59,728 nt of DNA from Streptomyces sp. G44. GTDB taxonomy: Bacteria > Actinomycetota > Actinomycetes > Streptomycetales > Streptomycetaceae. The stretch spans positions 1 to 59,728 of the forward strand of contig NZ_JAFEXF010000022.1 in NCBI RefSeq assembly GCF_016905445.1. Reading direction: 5' to 3'. How positions within the stretch are numbered: position 1 is the first letter of the stretch; each line of letters opens with the position of its first letter. A model generated the notes under the pieces. That model was not told where the DNA came from and searched no databases. It saw nothing but the letters and a program-made list of their open reading frames with translations. A program made the position numbers and the translations under genes. This document shows positions 24,568-33,592 of the stretch, piece by piece.

Positions 24568-26634
24568 ATGGCCGTCACCGCAACCGCCCCCGCCGCCCGC
24601 CCGTCGACAGCCGCCTCCCGCACGGGCGCGGCCGCGGTGACGGCCGCACTGATCCTCCTCGTCGCCGTACTCGCGGTCGTCGACATCACCCAGGGCACGG
24701 CCGCCGTCGGTCCCACCGAGGTGTGGAAGGCGTTCACCGGCCGCGCCGACACCGCCGACGCGTCCGTCGTCGTCGCCTCCCGGCTGCCGAGAATGACCGC
24801 GGGCCTGCTCGTCGGCGCCGTGCTCGGCATGGCCGGCGCCGCCCTCCAGGCGATCAGCCGCAACGTCCTCGCCTCGCCCGACACCCTCGCCGTCAACGCG
24901 GGCTCCTACCTCGCCCTCGGCGTCGCCGCCGCCACCGGCGTCTCGCTCCCGCTCCTCGCCTCCTCCGGCATCGCGTTCGTCGGCGGCCTCGCCGCGGCGG
25001 CCGTCGTCCTCGGCCTCTCCGGCCTCGGCGCGGGCACGGTCCGCCTCGTCCTCGCGGGCAGCGCCCTCACCCTCGGCCTCACCGCCGTCACCGAGGGCCT
25101 GCTCCTGCTGTTCCCCCACGAGACCGAAGGCCTCTACAAGTGGAACCAGGGCGGCATCGCGCAGAACGGCTTCGACGGCGTACTGCACATGCTGCCGATC
25201 GCCGCCGCCGGCCTCGTCGGTCTGCTCCTGCTCGCCCGCAGGGTCGACGCGCTGGCCCTCGGTGACGACGCCGCCCACGGCGTCGGCGTGCCCGTGCGCT
25301 CCACCCGCGTCGTCGCCGTCGTACTCGCCGCGCTGCTCTCCACCACGGCCGTCACCCTCGCCGGACCCGTCGGGTTCGTCGGCCTGTGCGCACCCGCGCT
25401 CGTACGCCCCCTCGCCCGCAGGTTCCGGGCGTTCGCCCGTTCGCGCGCGCGGCTGCCGTTCGCCGGTCTCACCGGCGCGGCCCTGGTTCTCGGCTCCGAC
25501 GTGCTGCTGCGCGCCGTCGTCCCCTCGGACACCGCGGTCGCCGTGCCCACGGGCGTCGTCACCAGCCTGGTCGGCGCGGTCTTCCTGATCGTCATGGCCG
25601 CGCGGGCCAAGGACACCGCGGGCGCCGCCCCCGCCGACCGCCTGCGCATCCGCAGCAGGACCGTCTTCGTCGTCACGACGACCGTTCTCGTGGCCGTGCT
25701 GACCGGCCTGGTGATCGCCGCCGTACTCGTCGGGGACAGCAAGCTGCTCATGGGCGACGTCGTCAACTGGGCCCAGGGCAGAGCCGGACAAACCGTCTCC
25801 TTCGTCCTGGACACCCGGGTGCCGCGCGTCCTCGCCGCGCTCCTGGCGGGAGCGGCGCTCGCCCTCGCCGGGACACTCACCCAGGCCGTGACGCGCAACC
25901 CCCTCGCCGAACCAGGGGTCCTGGGCGTGACCAACGGCGCCGCGGTGGGTGCCGTCGTGCTCGTCACGACGGTGCCGGTGGCCGGTTCGTGGACCATCGC
26001 AGCGGGCGCGTTCGCGGGCGCGGCGGTCAGCTCGCTCCTCGTCTTCGGCCTCGCGGCGCGAGGCGGGTTCCGGCAGAACCGGCTCGTCCTCGTCGGGTTC
26101 GGAGTCGCCACGGGAGCGACGGCCGTCATCAGCCTGCTCATCATCCTCACCGACCCGTTCAACGCGACGAAGGCACTGACCTGGCTCGCGGGTTCGACCT
26201 ACGGGCGGACCCTGCCCGACGTGGCGCCGCTCGCAGCCGTCCTCGCCGTGGGCCTGGCCGTCGCCGTCGTACGGCGCACCGAACTCGACCTGGTCGCGCT
26301 CGACGAGGACACCCCGCGGCTGCTCGGTCTCGACCTGGGCCGCGCACGCCTGGGCTTCCTCGTCCTCGGCGTCCTGCTGAGCGCCACCGCCGTGTCGGCC
26401 GCCGGCACGATCGGCTTCGTCGGCCTCGTCGCACCGCACGCCGCCCGCGCCCTGGTGGGACGGCAGCACGCCAGGGTGGTGCCGGTCGCCGTCCTCCTCG
26501 GCGCCATCCTCGTCTGCGCCGCCGACCTGGTGGGCCGGACGGTCATCGCTCCGGCCCAGCTCGGCGCCGGACTCATGACCGCCGTGATCGGTACGCCGTA
26601 CTTCCTCTGGCTACTCGTGCGCAGCCGACGCTAG
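24568..26634 (+). CDS. Iron-siderophore ABC permease, fused double FecCD (FhuB-type)
   Basis: A 688-residue permease made of two FecCD units joined in one chain, so one polypeptide gives the whole membrane channel. Each half ends with the coupling motif: AGPVGFVGLCAPALVRPLAR near residue 270 and AGTIGFVGLVAPHAARALVG near residue 615; only the second keeps the usual PH. About 18-20 membrane segments are visible. It starts 4 bases after the binding-protein stop, completing a three-gene operon under the iron box. The 3' end overlaps the convergent downstream gene by 24 bases. Confidence 0.93.
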   Translation: MAVTATAPAARPSTAASRTGAAAVTAALILLVAVLAVVDITQGTAAVGPTEVWKAFTGRADTADASVVVASRLPRMTAGLLVGAVLGMAGAALQAISRNVLASPDTLAVNAGSYLALGVAAATGVSLPLLASSGIAFVGGLAAAAVVLGLSGLGAGTVRLVLAGSALTLGLTAVTEGLLLLFPHETEGLYKWNQGGIAQNGFDGVLHMLPIAAAGLVGLLLLARRVDALALGDDAAHGVGVPVRSTRVVAVVLAALLSTTAVTLAGPVGFVGLCAPALVRPLARRFRAFARSRARLPFAGLTGAALVLGSDVLLRAVVPSDTAVAVPTGVVTSLVGAVFLIVMAARAKDTAGAAPADRLRIRSRTVFVVTTTVLVAVLTGLVIAAVLVGDSKLLMGDVVNWAQGRAGQTVSFVLDTRVPRVLAALLAGAALALAGTLTQAVTRNPLAEPGVLGVTNGAAVGAVVLVTTVPVAGSWTIAAGAFAGAAVSSLLVFGLAARGGFRQNRLVLVGFGVATGATAVISLLIILTDPFNATKALTWLAGSTYGRTLPDVAPLAAVLAVGLAVAVVRRTELDLVALDEDTPRLLGLDLGRARLGFLVLGVLLSATAVSAAGTIGFVGLVAPHAARALVGRQHARVVPVAVLLGAILVCAADLVGRTVIAPAQLGAGLMTAVIGTPYFLWLLVRSRR

Positions 26635-27084
26635 AGGGGATGCGGGCCGCAGGTGGGTACAGGGCCCGGCGAAGCCCTGCGGCAGGCGCATGCGGCGGGC
26701 GAGGTCACGCGCCAGGCGCCGGGTCAGGCGGCTGTGCCAGGCGACGTCCGGGTAATAGGCCCGCAGGTGGGAAACGGCACGCGTGCCCAGCCCGCTGTCC
26801 TGGAGCGGGCCGGACACCTGAGCGTGCGTCACCACACCGCTCGCGCACTCTTCGCACACCTCGTAGTCGAGGCGGCCGACGATGCGGCGCCCGTACACCA
26901 GGAGCAGGCAGCGCGCCGCGTCCCCCGTCGGGGCGGGCGAGTGGAGGATGTCCACGTCGCGGTAGGCGAGCAGCCGCCGGTGCAGCCGGCCACGGCGGCG
27001 ATGGCGGCGCGCGTGGCGGGGCTCTCGGCGGAGCCGGGCGCCGGGCGGAGAGGCAGTGGGCGCAAGAAGGTGTGTCCCAAGCAT
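26611..27084 (-). CDS. GNAT-like hypothetical protein
   Basis: A 157-residue protein of unconfirmed family. The centre (CLLLVYGRRIVGRLDYEVCEEC, then VVTHAQVSGPLQDSGLGTRAVSHL) has the strand-strand-helix order of a GNAT domain, with SGLGTRAVSHLRA in the place of the acetyl-CoA loop. The final part is Arg-rich and the first 40 residues are basic and low in complexity, so the true start may be further in. Its 3' end overlaps the permease gene on the other strand. Confidence 0.55.
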   Translation of the reverse strand: MLGTHLLAPTASPPGARLRREPRHARRHRRRGRLHRRLLAYRDVDILHSPAPTGDAARCLLLVYGRRIVGRLDYEVCEECASGVVTHAQVSGPLQDSGLGTRAVSHLRAYYPDVAWHSRLTRRLARDLARRMRLPQGFAGPCTHLRPASPLASAAHE

Positions 27085-27152
27085 TTCTTGCGTCTACCCC
27101 TGCCCGGCGCAAGCACGCAGGCTTCCTCCGACTGCCGCGCCCGCCGCGCGGT

Positions 27153-27905
27153 TCAGGCGTGGGAGAGGGCGAACGACACGAGGAACCCGCACACCGTGAT
27201 CAGCCCTATGGCCAGGTGCGCGTTCTCGAACGCCTCCGGAATCATCGTGTCGGCGATCATGGCGAGGATCGCGCCGGCCGCCACCGCGGTCACCGCCGCC
27301 ACCACCGCCGTCGACATGCCGCCCACCACCGCGTAGCCGAGCACCGCCGCCACCGTACTGGCGAGCGCGATCACCCCCCACACGCCGAACACGTACGCCT
27401 TGCCGCGCCCCGCCCGCCTCATCCCGGCGGAACTGGACAGGCCCTCGGGCACGTTGCTGATGAACACGGCGGCCACCGTCGCCACACTGACCGCGCCGCC
27501 CTTCAGCAGGCTCACCCCGATGACCGCCGACTCCGGCACGCCGTCCAGCAGGGCCCCCAGCGCCAGCGCCAGCCCCGAGCCGCCCTCTTCGGACTCGGAG
27601 GGCTGCCTTCCCCGGCCGCTGCGCTTGCGGTGGCGCGCGCCGCGCCGTGCCAGCCAGGCGTTTCCGCCCGTGTAGGCGAGCGCCCCGCCCACCGTGCCGA
27701 TCGCCGCCGGGGCGAGACCGGCCTCGTCGTAGGCCTCCGCCACCAGTTCGAAGGACACGGCCGACAGCAGGACTCCGGCGCCGAACGCCATCACGGACGC
27801 CACGAGCCACTGGGGCACCCGGACTCCGTAGCCGATCACCGCCCCCAGCAGGAGGGCGGAACCGGCCACAAGGCCCCAGACACCGGCTTGAATGATTTCA
27901 GGCAT
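27153..27905 (-). CDS. ZIP-family metal transporter
   Basis: A 250-residue membrane transporter of the ZIP (zinc/iron) family, probably importing divalent metal. Seven to eight hydrophobic segments are visible. The metal-path segments are GALLDGVPESAVIGVSLL in the fourth and FISNVPEGLSSSAGMRRAG in the fifth; both have the Pro-Glu but replace the usual histidines with Val or Asn, so metal selectivity may be unusual. A polar loop (residues 88-108, RHRKRSGRGRQ) replaces the family's His-rich loop. It is next to the iron importer but on the other strand. Confidence 0.88.
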   Translation of the reverse strand: MPEIIQAGVWGLVAGSALLLGAVIGYGVRVPQWLVASVMAFGAGVLLSAVSFELVAEAYDEAGLAPAAIGTVGGALAYTGGNAWLARRGARHRKRSGRGRQPSESEEGGSGLALALGALLDGVPESAVIGVSLLKGGAVSVATVAAVFISNVPEGLSSSAGMRRAGRGKAYVFGVWGVIALASTVAAVLGYAVVGGMSTAVVAAVTAVAAGAILAMIADTMIPEAFENAHLAIGLITVCGFLVSFALSHA

Positions 27906-27959
27906 GCGATCTTCCCTACCCGCCCGGCACCACTTGCCACCAGCGGACCGCCGGGAGGT

Positions 27960-30900
27960 TCAGGTGTCCTCGCCGGGGTCGCAGCAGGACCCCCGCCGCA
28001 TGCCGAGGCCCGCTTCCAGCCACGTGGTGCCCCGGGGCGGAGGGCCGTCGGCCGCCCGGTGGACGGCGGTGAGGTCGCTCTGCCGGTGGGGGACACCCTC
28101 GCGCAGGACCAGGGACGTTTTGACGAGGGTGGTGAAGTCGGTGAACGGGTCGCCGTCGACGACGACGAGGTCGGCGATCTTGCCCGCCTGGACCGTGCCC
28201 ACGTCGTCGAGGCCGAAGAGCCGGGCCGGGGCGGCGGTCGCGCAGCGCAGTGCCTGCGCGGCGGAGAAACCGTGGGCGTGCAGGGCGCGCAGCGCCAGGT
28301 GCATGGACAGGCCGGCCGGGACGAGGGGAGCGTCGGTGCCGAGCGCGAGGCGCGCTCCGTGAGCGCGCAGCTGCCGGTAGTTGGCCATCTCGGCGGCCAG
28401 CTGCCGCCGCTGAGCCGCCGTGGGCGGGGTCTTCGCGCGCTCGTCGACAGCGGCGACGTCCCAGGGCGGCATGAGAACCCGCACCCGCGGGTCGTCGGCC
28501 AGCGCGGGGTCGCTGCCGAGGAGGGCCTGCGCGGAGAACGGGGTGATGATCAGGCCGAACGACCCGTCGGCGTACTGCTCGACCAGGTCCTGGTGGATGT
28601 GGCCCTGCGGAGTGGTGGCGTGCCCGTGGGGCAGGCGCTGGGTGGCCTGGAGATGGGTCGTGAGGTCCTGGCCCGCCGTGCGGCCGGGGGAGCACAGATG
28701 GCTGCCGCAGGGCACCCCCAGCCGGTGCGCGGCGGTGGCGGCCCGGGCCATGACGTCGCCGCAGGCACGGACGTACGTCTTGACGAAGTCGACGTCCAGG
28801 GCGGTGGCCCGCCGCAGGGTGCGCTCGACCCCGGCCGCGGTGCGGTGCGCCCGGCCCATGCTGTACGCGGTGCGGGCGCCGTCGATGAGTTCCGCGCACG
28901 CCAACTGCCGTGGCCCGAGGCTGTGTCCCGACGCGCCGGATTCGCGCAGCCGCACGGCCTCGTACAGGGGAGCGCCCAGGCAGGCGGTGGTGGTGACGCC
29001 GTAGGCGAGTGCCGTGAGGTTCAGCCGGGCGCCGTAGGTGGCGGTGTAGGGGTGGGTGTGGCTGTCGAAGAGCCCGGGGATGACGGTCTGCGCCGAGGCG
29101 TCGATGGTGCGGTGGCCGGCGCGGCGCGGCCGGTGGGGTTCGACGGCGGTGATCCGGTTGCCGTGGACGAGGATGTCGACGTCCTGGCGCACGCCGTCAC
29201 CGGTGGCGTCCCACAACTGCCCCGCGTGGATCCGCAGCCTTTCGGTGGCGCCTCCGGCCCGGCCGGGGCGCGGGGTCAGGTAGGTCGCGGGCAGGGTGCG
29301 GGTGCGCCGCGGGGCGCCGTTGTCGTCGAGGCCGAGCAGGCGCAGCCGTCCGCAGGACAGATAGAGCAGGCCGCGTGAGTCCCCGGCCCAGCTGGGGTGG
29401 TCGGCGGGCTCGTCGGTCAGGCGCCGGGGCGGTCCCGCGGGGGCGCCCGCGGCGGTGACGGGCAACGCCCACAGGGCCGACTCGGCGACCAGGGCCATCC
29501 ACCGGCCGTCGGGCGACCACACCGGTCCGGCGGCGACGCGGTCGGACAGCGACTGGTGGTCGGCGGGCAGGTGGCGGCGTTCGCCGCCGGTGAGGGTGTC
29601 GATGACGCGGATGAGGTGGTAGCCCTCGCGGAAGCGGTGGTTGAGCCGGTTGCGGTCGCAGAAGGCGAGGTACCGGCCGTCCGGCGACCAGGTGGGGGTG
29701 CCCGGCGGCCCGTCCGTGGCCAGGGGCCGGGCGATCACCCGTTCCGCACCCGAGGCGAGGTCCCGCACCAGCAGCGTCCCGGTGACGTCCTGGCAGGCCA
29801 GGCGGGAGCCGTCGGGGGAGAGGGCGGGCTGGATCCGCCCGCCGTCGGCGACGAGTTCGTCACGGTCGTCGGCCAAGTGCAGGCGGCGCACCGCGATCAG
29901 CCCGTCCCGGTCGGAGCAGTACAGGAGGCTGTCGCCGTCCGGCGCCCAGGCGGGCATCTGGAGGTGGTGTTCCGGCGCGCCCTGGAGCAGCTTGCGGGGC
30001 GCGCCGCCGAGGGGCAGCGACCACAGCGCGTTCAGGGCGACGAACGCGGCTCTCCGGCCGTCCGGCGACAGGACCGGCCGGTGGATTCCCCGGACCGGGA
30101 CGCGTGTGCCGCTGTCCGGCCGCGACTTGGGTTTCCGCTCGGCGCGGGGGACGGAGAGACGGGCGGTGAACGGCAGCTCCTGCACGGCCCCGGTGCCCAG
30201 AGCGCGGCTACGGATCCGGCCGTCGGCCCCGTACAGCAGCCGGTCGTCGTCGAGCCAGCACGGCGGGGCGGCGGCGATGTCCTCGTCCCGCGACACCGCC
30301 TGCCCGTCGACCAGCAGCGTCGTCCGTGCCGCGGGCAGCGAGGGCGAGTCACCCGTGCCCGACAGGTGCAGGCAGGCGACCCGGCCCGACGGTGACACGG
30401 CGGGCGCCAGCAGCCTGCCGTCCCGGACGGAGTGCAGAACGGTGGCCTCACCGCTCGTCACCGATACGCGGACCAGCGTCCGGCCGCCGTCGCCCTCGGT
30501 CCGGTGGGCGGCGCGCACGCACACCAGTGACTCTCCGTCCGGCCACCACACGGGGTCGATGTCGTCGAACGCCCCGCCGGTCACCTGTTCCAGCCGGCCG
30601 GTATCGGGCTCCAGGGTCCACAGGCCGTACGCGCTGCCGTGCACGGCGCTGCCGCCGCGCTCGGAGGAGAGGACCAGCCGGCGCCCGTCGGGCGACCACG
30701 CGACCGACCGGTCGTCCCACGGGCCGTCGGTCACCCGGCGAAGGCCGCCGCCGTCGCTGCGCAGTGTCCAGACGTGGAAGCCGCCGCCGCGATAGCCGCA
30801 TACGGCGATCGTCTTTCCGTCCGGCGACAGGGCCGGACGCGTCGCCTCCAGCGACCAGTCCGTCAGCTGCCGGGCCCGGCCGCCGCCGCGCGGGATGCTC

Positions 30901-31115
30901 CACAGCACGCCCTGGATCTCGGCGATCACCGTCCGGCCGCCGCGATCGGCGGTGACCGAGCCGCCGGTCATCTCACGGTAGGTCAGCACCGGCGCCGTGG
31001 CCCCGTCCCGCACAGCGTCCAGGGGGGCCGCGGCGCCGGAGTGCGGAACGAGCCCCGCGGTCAGGCCCGCGGACGAGCTGAGGAACGTGCGACGGCTGAC
31101 GAAGCCTGGACTCAT
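27960..31115 (-). CDS. Tat-exported TolB-propeller / amidohydrolase fusion
   Basis: A 1051-residue two-domain protein. The N-terminus SRRTFLSSSAGLTAGLV is a Tat-type signal. Residues about 45-640 hold repeated PD40/TolB-type propeller blades recognisable by PALSPDGKTIAV, VAWSPDGRRLVL and PTWSPDGRYLAF. Residues about 650-1000 form an amidohydrolase: metal site FDSHTHPY, metal-ligand candidates in GSHLCSPG and GHIHQ, and LALGTDAPLVPAG with the catalytic Asp. A likely role is hydrolysis of peptides or cyclic amides outside the cytoplasm, as in other propeller-amidohydrolases. It starts 47 bases after the EF-hand gene stop in the same direction, so the two form an operon. Confidence 0.88.
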   Translation of the reverse strand: MSPGFVSRRTFLSSSAGLTAGLVPHSGAAAPLDAVRDGATAPVLTYREMTGGSVTADRGGRTVIAEIQGVLWSIPRGGGRARQLTDWSLEATRPALSPDGKTIAVCGYRGGGFHVWTLRSDGGGLRRVTDGPWDDRSVAWSPDGRRLVLSSERGGSAVHGSAYGLWTLEPDTGRLEQVTGGAFDDIDPVWWPDGESLVCVRAAHRTEGDGGRTLVRVSVTSGEATVLHSVRDGRLLAPAVSPSGRVACLHLSGTGDSPSLPAARTTLLVDGQAVSRDEDIAAAPPCWLDDDRLLYGADGRIRSRALGTGAVQELPFTARLSVPRAERKPKSRPDSGTRVPVRGIHRPVLSPDGRRAAFVALNALWSLPLGGAPRKLLQGAPEHHLQMPAWAPDGDSLLYCSDRDGLIAVRRLHLADDRDELVADGGRIQPALSPDGSRLACQDVTGTLLVRDLASGAERVIARPLATDGPPGTPTWSPDGRYLAFCDRNRLNHRFREGYHLIRVIDTLTGGERRHLPADHQSLSDRVAAGPVWSPDGRWMALVAESALWALPVTAAGAPAGPPRRLTDEPADHPSWAGDSRGLLYLSCGRLRLLGLDDNGAPRRTRTLPATYLTPRPGRAGGATERLRIHAGQLWDATGDGVRQDVDILVHGNRITAVEPHRPRRAGHRTIDASAQTVIPGLFDSHTHPYTATYGARLNLTALAYGVTTTACLGAPLYEAVRLRESGASGHSLGPRQLACAELIDGARTAYSMGRAHRTAAGVERTLRRATALDVDFVKTYVRACGDVMARAATAAHRLGVPCGSHLCSPGRTAGQDLTTHLQATQRLPHGHATTPQGHIHQDLVEQYADGSFGLIITPFSAQALLGSDPALADDPRVRVLMPPWDVAAVDERAKTPPTAAQRRQLAAEMANYRQLRAHGARLALGTDAPLVPAGLSMHLALRALHAHGFSAAQALRCATAAPARLFGLDDVGTVQAGKIADLVVVDGDPFTDFTTLVKTSLVLREGVPHRQSDLTAVHRAADGPPPRGTTWLEAGLGMRRGSCCDPGEDT

Positions 31116-31162
31116 GGCAGTTGCTCCTCGTCCTTCGGGCTGGTGCGGATGCGGCGGTGCGC

Positions 31163-31669
31163 TCAGCGGGCCGTGACCAGAGCCTCGTACATGGGCGAGG
31201 CGCCGTCACTGACGAAGGCCCGGATCGCGCTCAGATACTCGTCGCGGTCGACGCGGCCGTCGCCGTCGGTGTCCAGGGCGTCGAACGCCTCCGCGGCGTT
31301 GTCCGCCCGGTTGCCGAGCACCTCACGCAGCCGCGCGAACTCCGCCCGGTCGAGCATGCCGTCGGCATCGGTGTCGGCGAGGTCGAAGAGGGAGCCCAGC
31401 GCCTCGCGGCAGACCTCGTCGAAGGTCTGGGCGCCCGCCCAGGCGGCGTACTCCTCGAAGGTCACCTGCCCGTCCCCGTCCGCGTCCATCGCGGAGAAGA
31501 CGCGCTCGTGCGAGGAGCGGGCCACCGCCACGAGGGGGTCACCCGTGTCCCGGCCCAGCCGCACCGCCGCCCGCTCGGGACGGGCGAGGTACTCCGCCCG
31601 GGAGATCACGCCGTCGCCGTCCACATCGAGCATGCGGAAGATGTCTTTCCGCGCGGTCATCACGTTCAT
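31163..31669 (-). CDS. EF-hand calcium-binding protein (calerythrin-like)
   Basis: A 168-residue protein with four EF-hand loops: DVDGDGVISRAE, DADGDGQVTFEE, DTDADGMLDRAE and DTDGDGRVDRDE. All four keep the acidic ligands and final Glu, so all may bind calcium, unlike calerythrin-type proteins where one hand is usually lost. No signal peptide is present, so it is cytoplasmic. The ATG at 31669 follows AAAGGAA. It is the first gene of an operon with the propeller-amidohydrolase. Its job is probably calcium buffering or sensing. Confidence 0.92.
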   Translation of the reverse strand: MNVMTARKDIFRMLDVDGDGVISRAEYLARPERAAVRLGRDTGDPLVAVARSSHERVFSAMDADGDGQVTFEEYAAWAGAQTFDEVCREALGSLFDLADTDADGMLDRAEFARLREVLGNRADNAAEAFDALDTDGDGRVDRDEYLSAIRAFVSDGASPMYEALVTAR

Positions 31670-31881
31670 CGGGTTCCTTTCGGTGGGTTCACCCCATGGC
31701 GGGTGCCGCGAGGCATACCCGGACGAAGGCGTGCGGTAACCACTCGATGGACTGGACGTGCCGGAGCCGTTGTTGACGGGCGGGCAGGCGCGGCTCGCGC
31801 GCTGCGTCGGGCCGCGGATCAGGGCGGAGCGCCGGCCCTCCCATGGCCGGAATGGGACCTTGACCGTGACGGGCCGAAGTC

Positions 31882-31897
31882 TATGGTCTGGACTAAT
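31882..31897. promoter_or_regulatory. DasR-like responsive element
   Basis: TATGGTCTGGACTAAT matches the core of the DasR site (consensus ACTGGTCTAGACCACT) at TGGTCT-GAC. DasR represses chitin and N-acetylglucosamine genes in Streptomyces, and the gene downstream encodes a chitin-type LPMO, which supports the assignment. Confidence 0.65.
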
Positions 31898-31905
31898 CCC
31901 CCCGC

Positions 31906-31982
31906 GAGAACACATCGAGAACACACTGAGAACACGTCGAGGACACGTGCGAACAGGTCGAGAAGCACGTCGACGACACCTC
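31906..31982. repeat. Degenerate 11-bp tandem repeats in the LPMO leader
   Basis: Seven units related to GAGAACACGTC lie end to end (starts 31906, 31917, 31928, 31939, 31951, 31960, 31972). The first three are exactly 11 bp apart, close to one helical turn. They lie between the DasR-like site and the ribosome binding site. Confidence 0.7.
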
Positions 31983-32026
31983 GCGCCGCACACCCCCACG
32001 AAGCACCGCCCGTGAAGGAGCCCCGC

Positions 32027-32542
32027 ATGGACAAGAAGCGGAAGCTGGCCGCGGCGATAGGCGCCGGGATGGCGCCCGTCCTCGCCCTCACCCTGCCGAC
32101 TGGCTCGGCCGGCGCCCACGGATACGTCAACGGCCCCGCGAGCCGGCAGGCCCAGTGCGCCGCGCGCACGGTGCCCTGCGGCGACATCAAGTACGAGCCG
32201 CAGAGCGTCGAGGGCCCCAAGGGCCTGCGCAGTTGCAGCGGCGGCAACGCCCGGTTCGCGGAGCTGGACAACGACGCCAAGGGCTGGAAGGTCAGTGACG
32301 TCGGCAGGACCCAGACCTTCACCTGGACGTTCACCGCCCGGCACCGCACCGCGAACTACGAGTACTTCGTCGACGGCACCAAGGTCGCCACCATCGACGG
32401 CGGCAACCAACAGCCACCGGCGACCGTCTCGCACCAGGTCAACCTCGGCAACTTCACCGGCAGGCACAAGGTCCTCGCGGTGTGGAACATCGGCGACACG
32501 GCCAACGCCTTCTACGCCTGCGTCGACGTCAACATCCGCTGA
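32027..32542 (+). CDS. Lytic polysaccharide monooxygenase, AA10 (chitin-binding)
   Basis: A 171-residue secreted copper enzyme that oxidatively cleaves crystalline polysaccharide, most likely chitin. The signal peptide ends at SAGA|HGYV, so the mature protein starts with the copper-binding His31. The second histidine-brace ligand is His106 (TARHRTANY) and the axial aromatic is in AFYACVDVNI (Phe162/Tyr163). HGYVNGPASRQAQC is typical of small single-domain chitin-active AA10 enzymes such as the Streptomyces CHB proteins. GAAGGAG with a 6-base spacer fixes the start. A DasR-like operator upstream fits chitin regulation. Confidence 0.95.
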   Translation: MDKKRKLAAAIGAGMAPVLALTLPTGSAGAHGYVNGPASRQAQCAARTVPCGDIKYEPQSVEGPKGLRSCSGGNARFAELDNDAKGWKVSDVGRTQTFTWTFTARHRTANYEYFVDGTKVATIDGGNQQPPATVSHQVNLGNFTGRHKVLAVWNIGDTANAFYACVDVNIR

Positions 32543-32572
32543 AACACACGCTCGTACGCCGCCGAACGCCCC

Positions 32573-33592
32573 TCAGGCGGTACTGAGCGGATGCGCCGCC
32601 GTCGCCGAACGCGGCGGCCAGGCGCGAGGGGCCAGGATGCCGAGGACGTAGGCGCGGGCGACCAGAGCCGGGCGGGTCGCCGCGCCCAGGAGCTGCCGCA
32701 GGCGGCTGAGGTGATAGTCGACCGTCTGCCGGGACAGCTTCAGTGAGGCGGCGATGTCGCCGTTGCTGCTGCCCTCCGCCAGCAGGGAGAGGATGCGGAT
32801 CTGCGCGGCGGTGAGCGGCGGCAGCGCCTCATGGGCGAGGCTCTGATGGGTGACGACGGCCCACACGTGCCGGGCCCGCGGCGCGGAGTGGCCGACCGTC
32901 GTCAGGTGGAAACGCGCGCGGCGTTGCCATCCCTGGGCGTCCACCAGCACGGCGGATGTCTCCATGCGTCTCGTGCGGCGGGCTATCAGCCCGTTCCAGC
33001 GCCGGTGCAGCGCGTCGAGGCCGGGCTCCGGCGCGAGCAGCGTGTGTGCGCGGCGGCCGACCAGGTCGTGCGGGCTGAGCCGGCACAGCTCGGCGGCCGC
33101 CGCACTCGCCTCGACCACGCGCCCGTTGGCCGAGAGCAGCACGCACGGCAGGCCGCTGTGGTCGCGCAGGGCCTCCAGGTTCTCCTCGGCCTCCTGCCGC
33201 TGGACCGTGGCGCGCACGTGGTCCGTGACATCGACGTAGATCCCGGCTACACAGGTCCGCGCGTCCTCTCGCACGGGGAAGCGGTGGCCCACCGCCCGGC
33301 CCGCGCTGCCGTCCCGGCGGCGGTAGCCGAGGGAGTGGCGCACCGGCGTACCCCGGCTCAGGACCTCCTGGTCGAGGGCGCGGAACCGGCAGGCGTCGGC
33401 GGGCGCGTCGAGGTCCTCGATGCGCTTGCCGGCGATCTCCTCCGGGACCAGGCCGTACAGGTGCGCGTAGGCGTGGTTCGTCCACAGATAGCGCCCGTCG
33501 CTGTCCCGTATGAAGGCGGCGGCCGGAGCCAGGTCCGCGAGATCAGCGAATGCCGCGCGCTCCAGCAGTGACGTGGGAGTGGAATCGTCCAC
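32573..33592 (-). CDS. PAS-domain LuxR-family transcriptional regulator
   Basis: A 339-residue regulator with two sensor domains and a C-terminal LuxR-type helix-turn-helix. Residues 15-125 form a PAS domain (AFIRDSDGRYLWTNHAYA, closing GIYVDVTDHVRA). Residues 140-250 look like a second, weaker PAS (CVLLSANGRVVEASAAAAEL). The helix-turn-helix at about 265-320 reads PLTAAQIRILSLLAEGSSNG, then LKLSRQTVDYHLSRLRQLL. It is divergent from the ATP-grasp operon and a 28-bp palindrome lies between them, making it the likely regulator of that operon. The signal is unknown. Confidence 0.9.
   Translation of the reverse strand: MDDSTPTSLLERAAFADLADLAPAAAFIRDSDGRYLWTNHAYAHLYGLVPEEIAGKRIEDLDAPADACRFRALDQEVLSRGTPVRHSLGYRRRDGSAGRAVGHRFPVREDARTCVAGIYVDVTDHVRATVQRQEAEENLEALRDHSGLPCVLLSANGRVVEASAAAAELCRLSPHDLVGRRAHTLLAPEPGLDALHRRWNGLIARRTRRMETSAVLVDAQGWQRRARFHLTTVGHSAPRARHVWAVVTHQSLAHEALPPLTAAQIRILSLLAEGSSNGDIAASLKLSRQTVDYHLSRLRQLLGAATRPALVARAYVLGILAPRAWPPRSATAAHPLSTA

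Larger units (their letters stand above)
31670..32026. other. Divergent intergenic region with regulatory site and phased repeats
   Basis: No gene is supported. It contains a DasR-like site (31882-31897) and a run of degenerate 11-bp repeats (31906-31982) ahead of the LPMO gene. Confidence 0.6.

Noticed and set aside
25386..29378. 1330-residue plus-strand protein
   Set aside because: It runs antisense through the ZIP transporter and the amidohydrolase and out of frame through the permease; no domain is visible.
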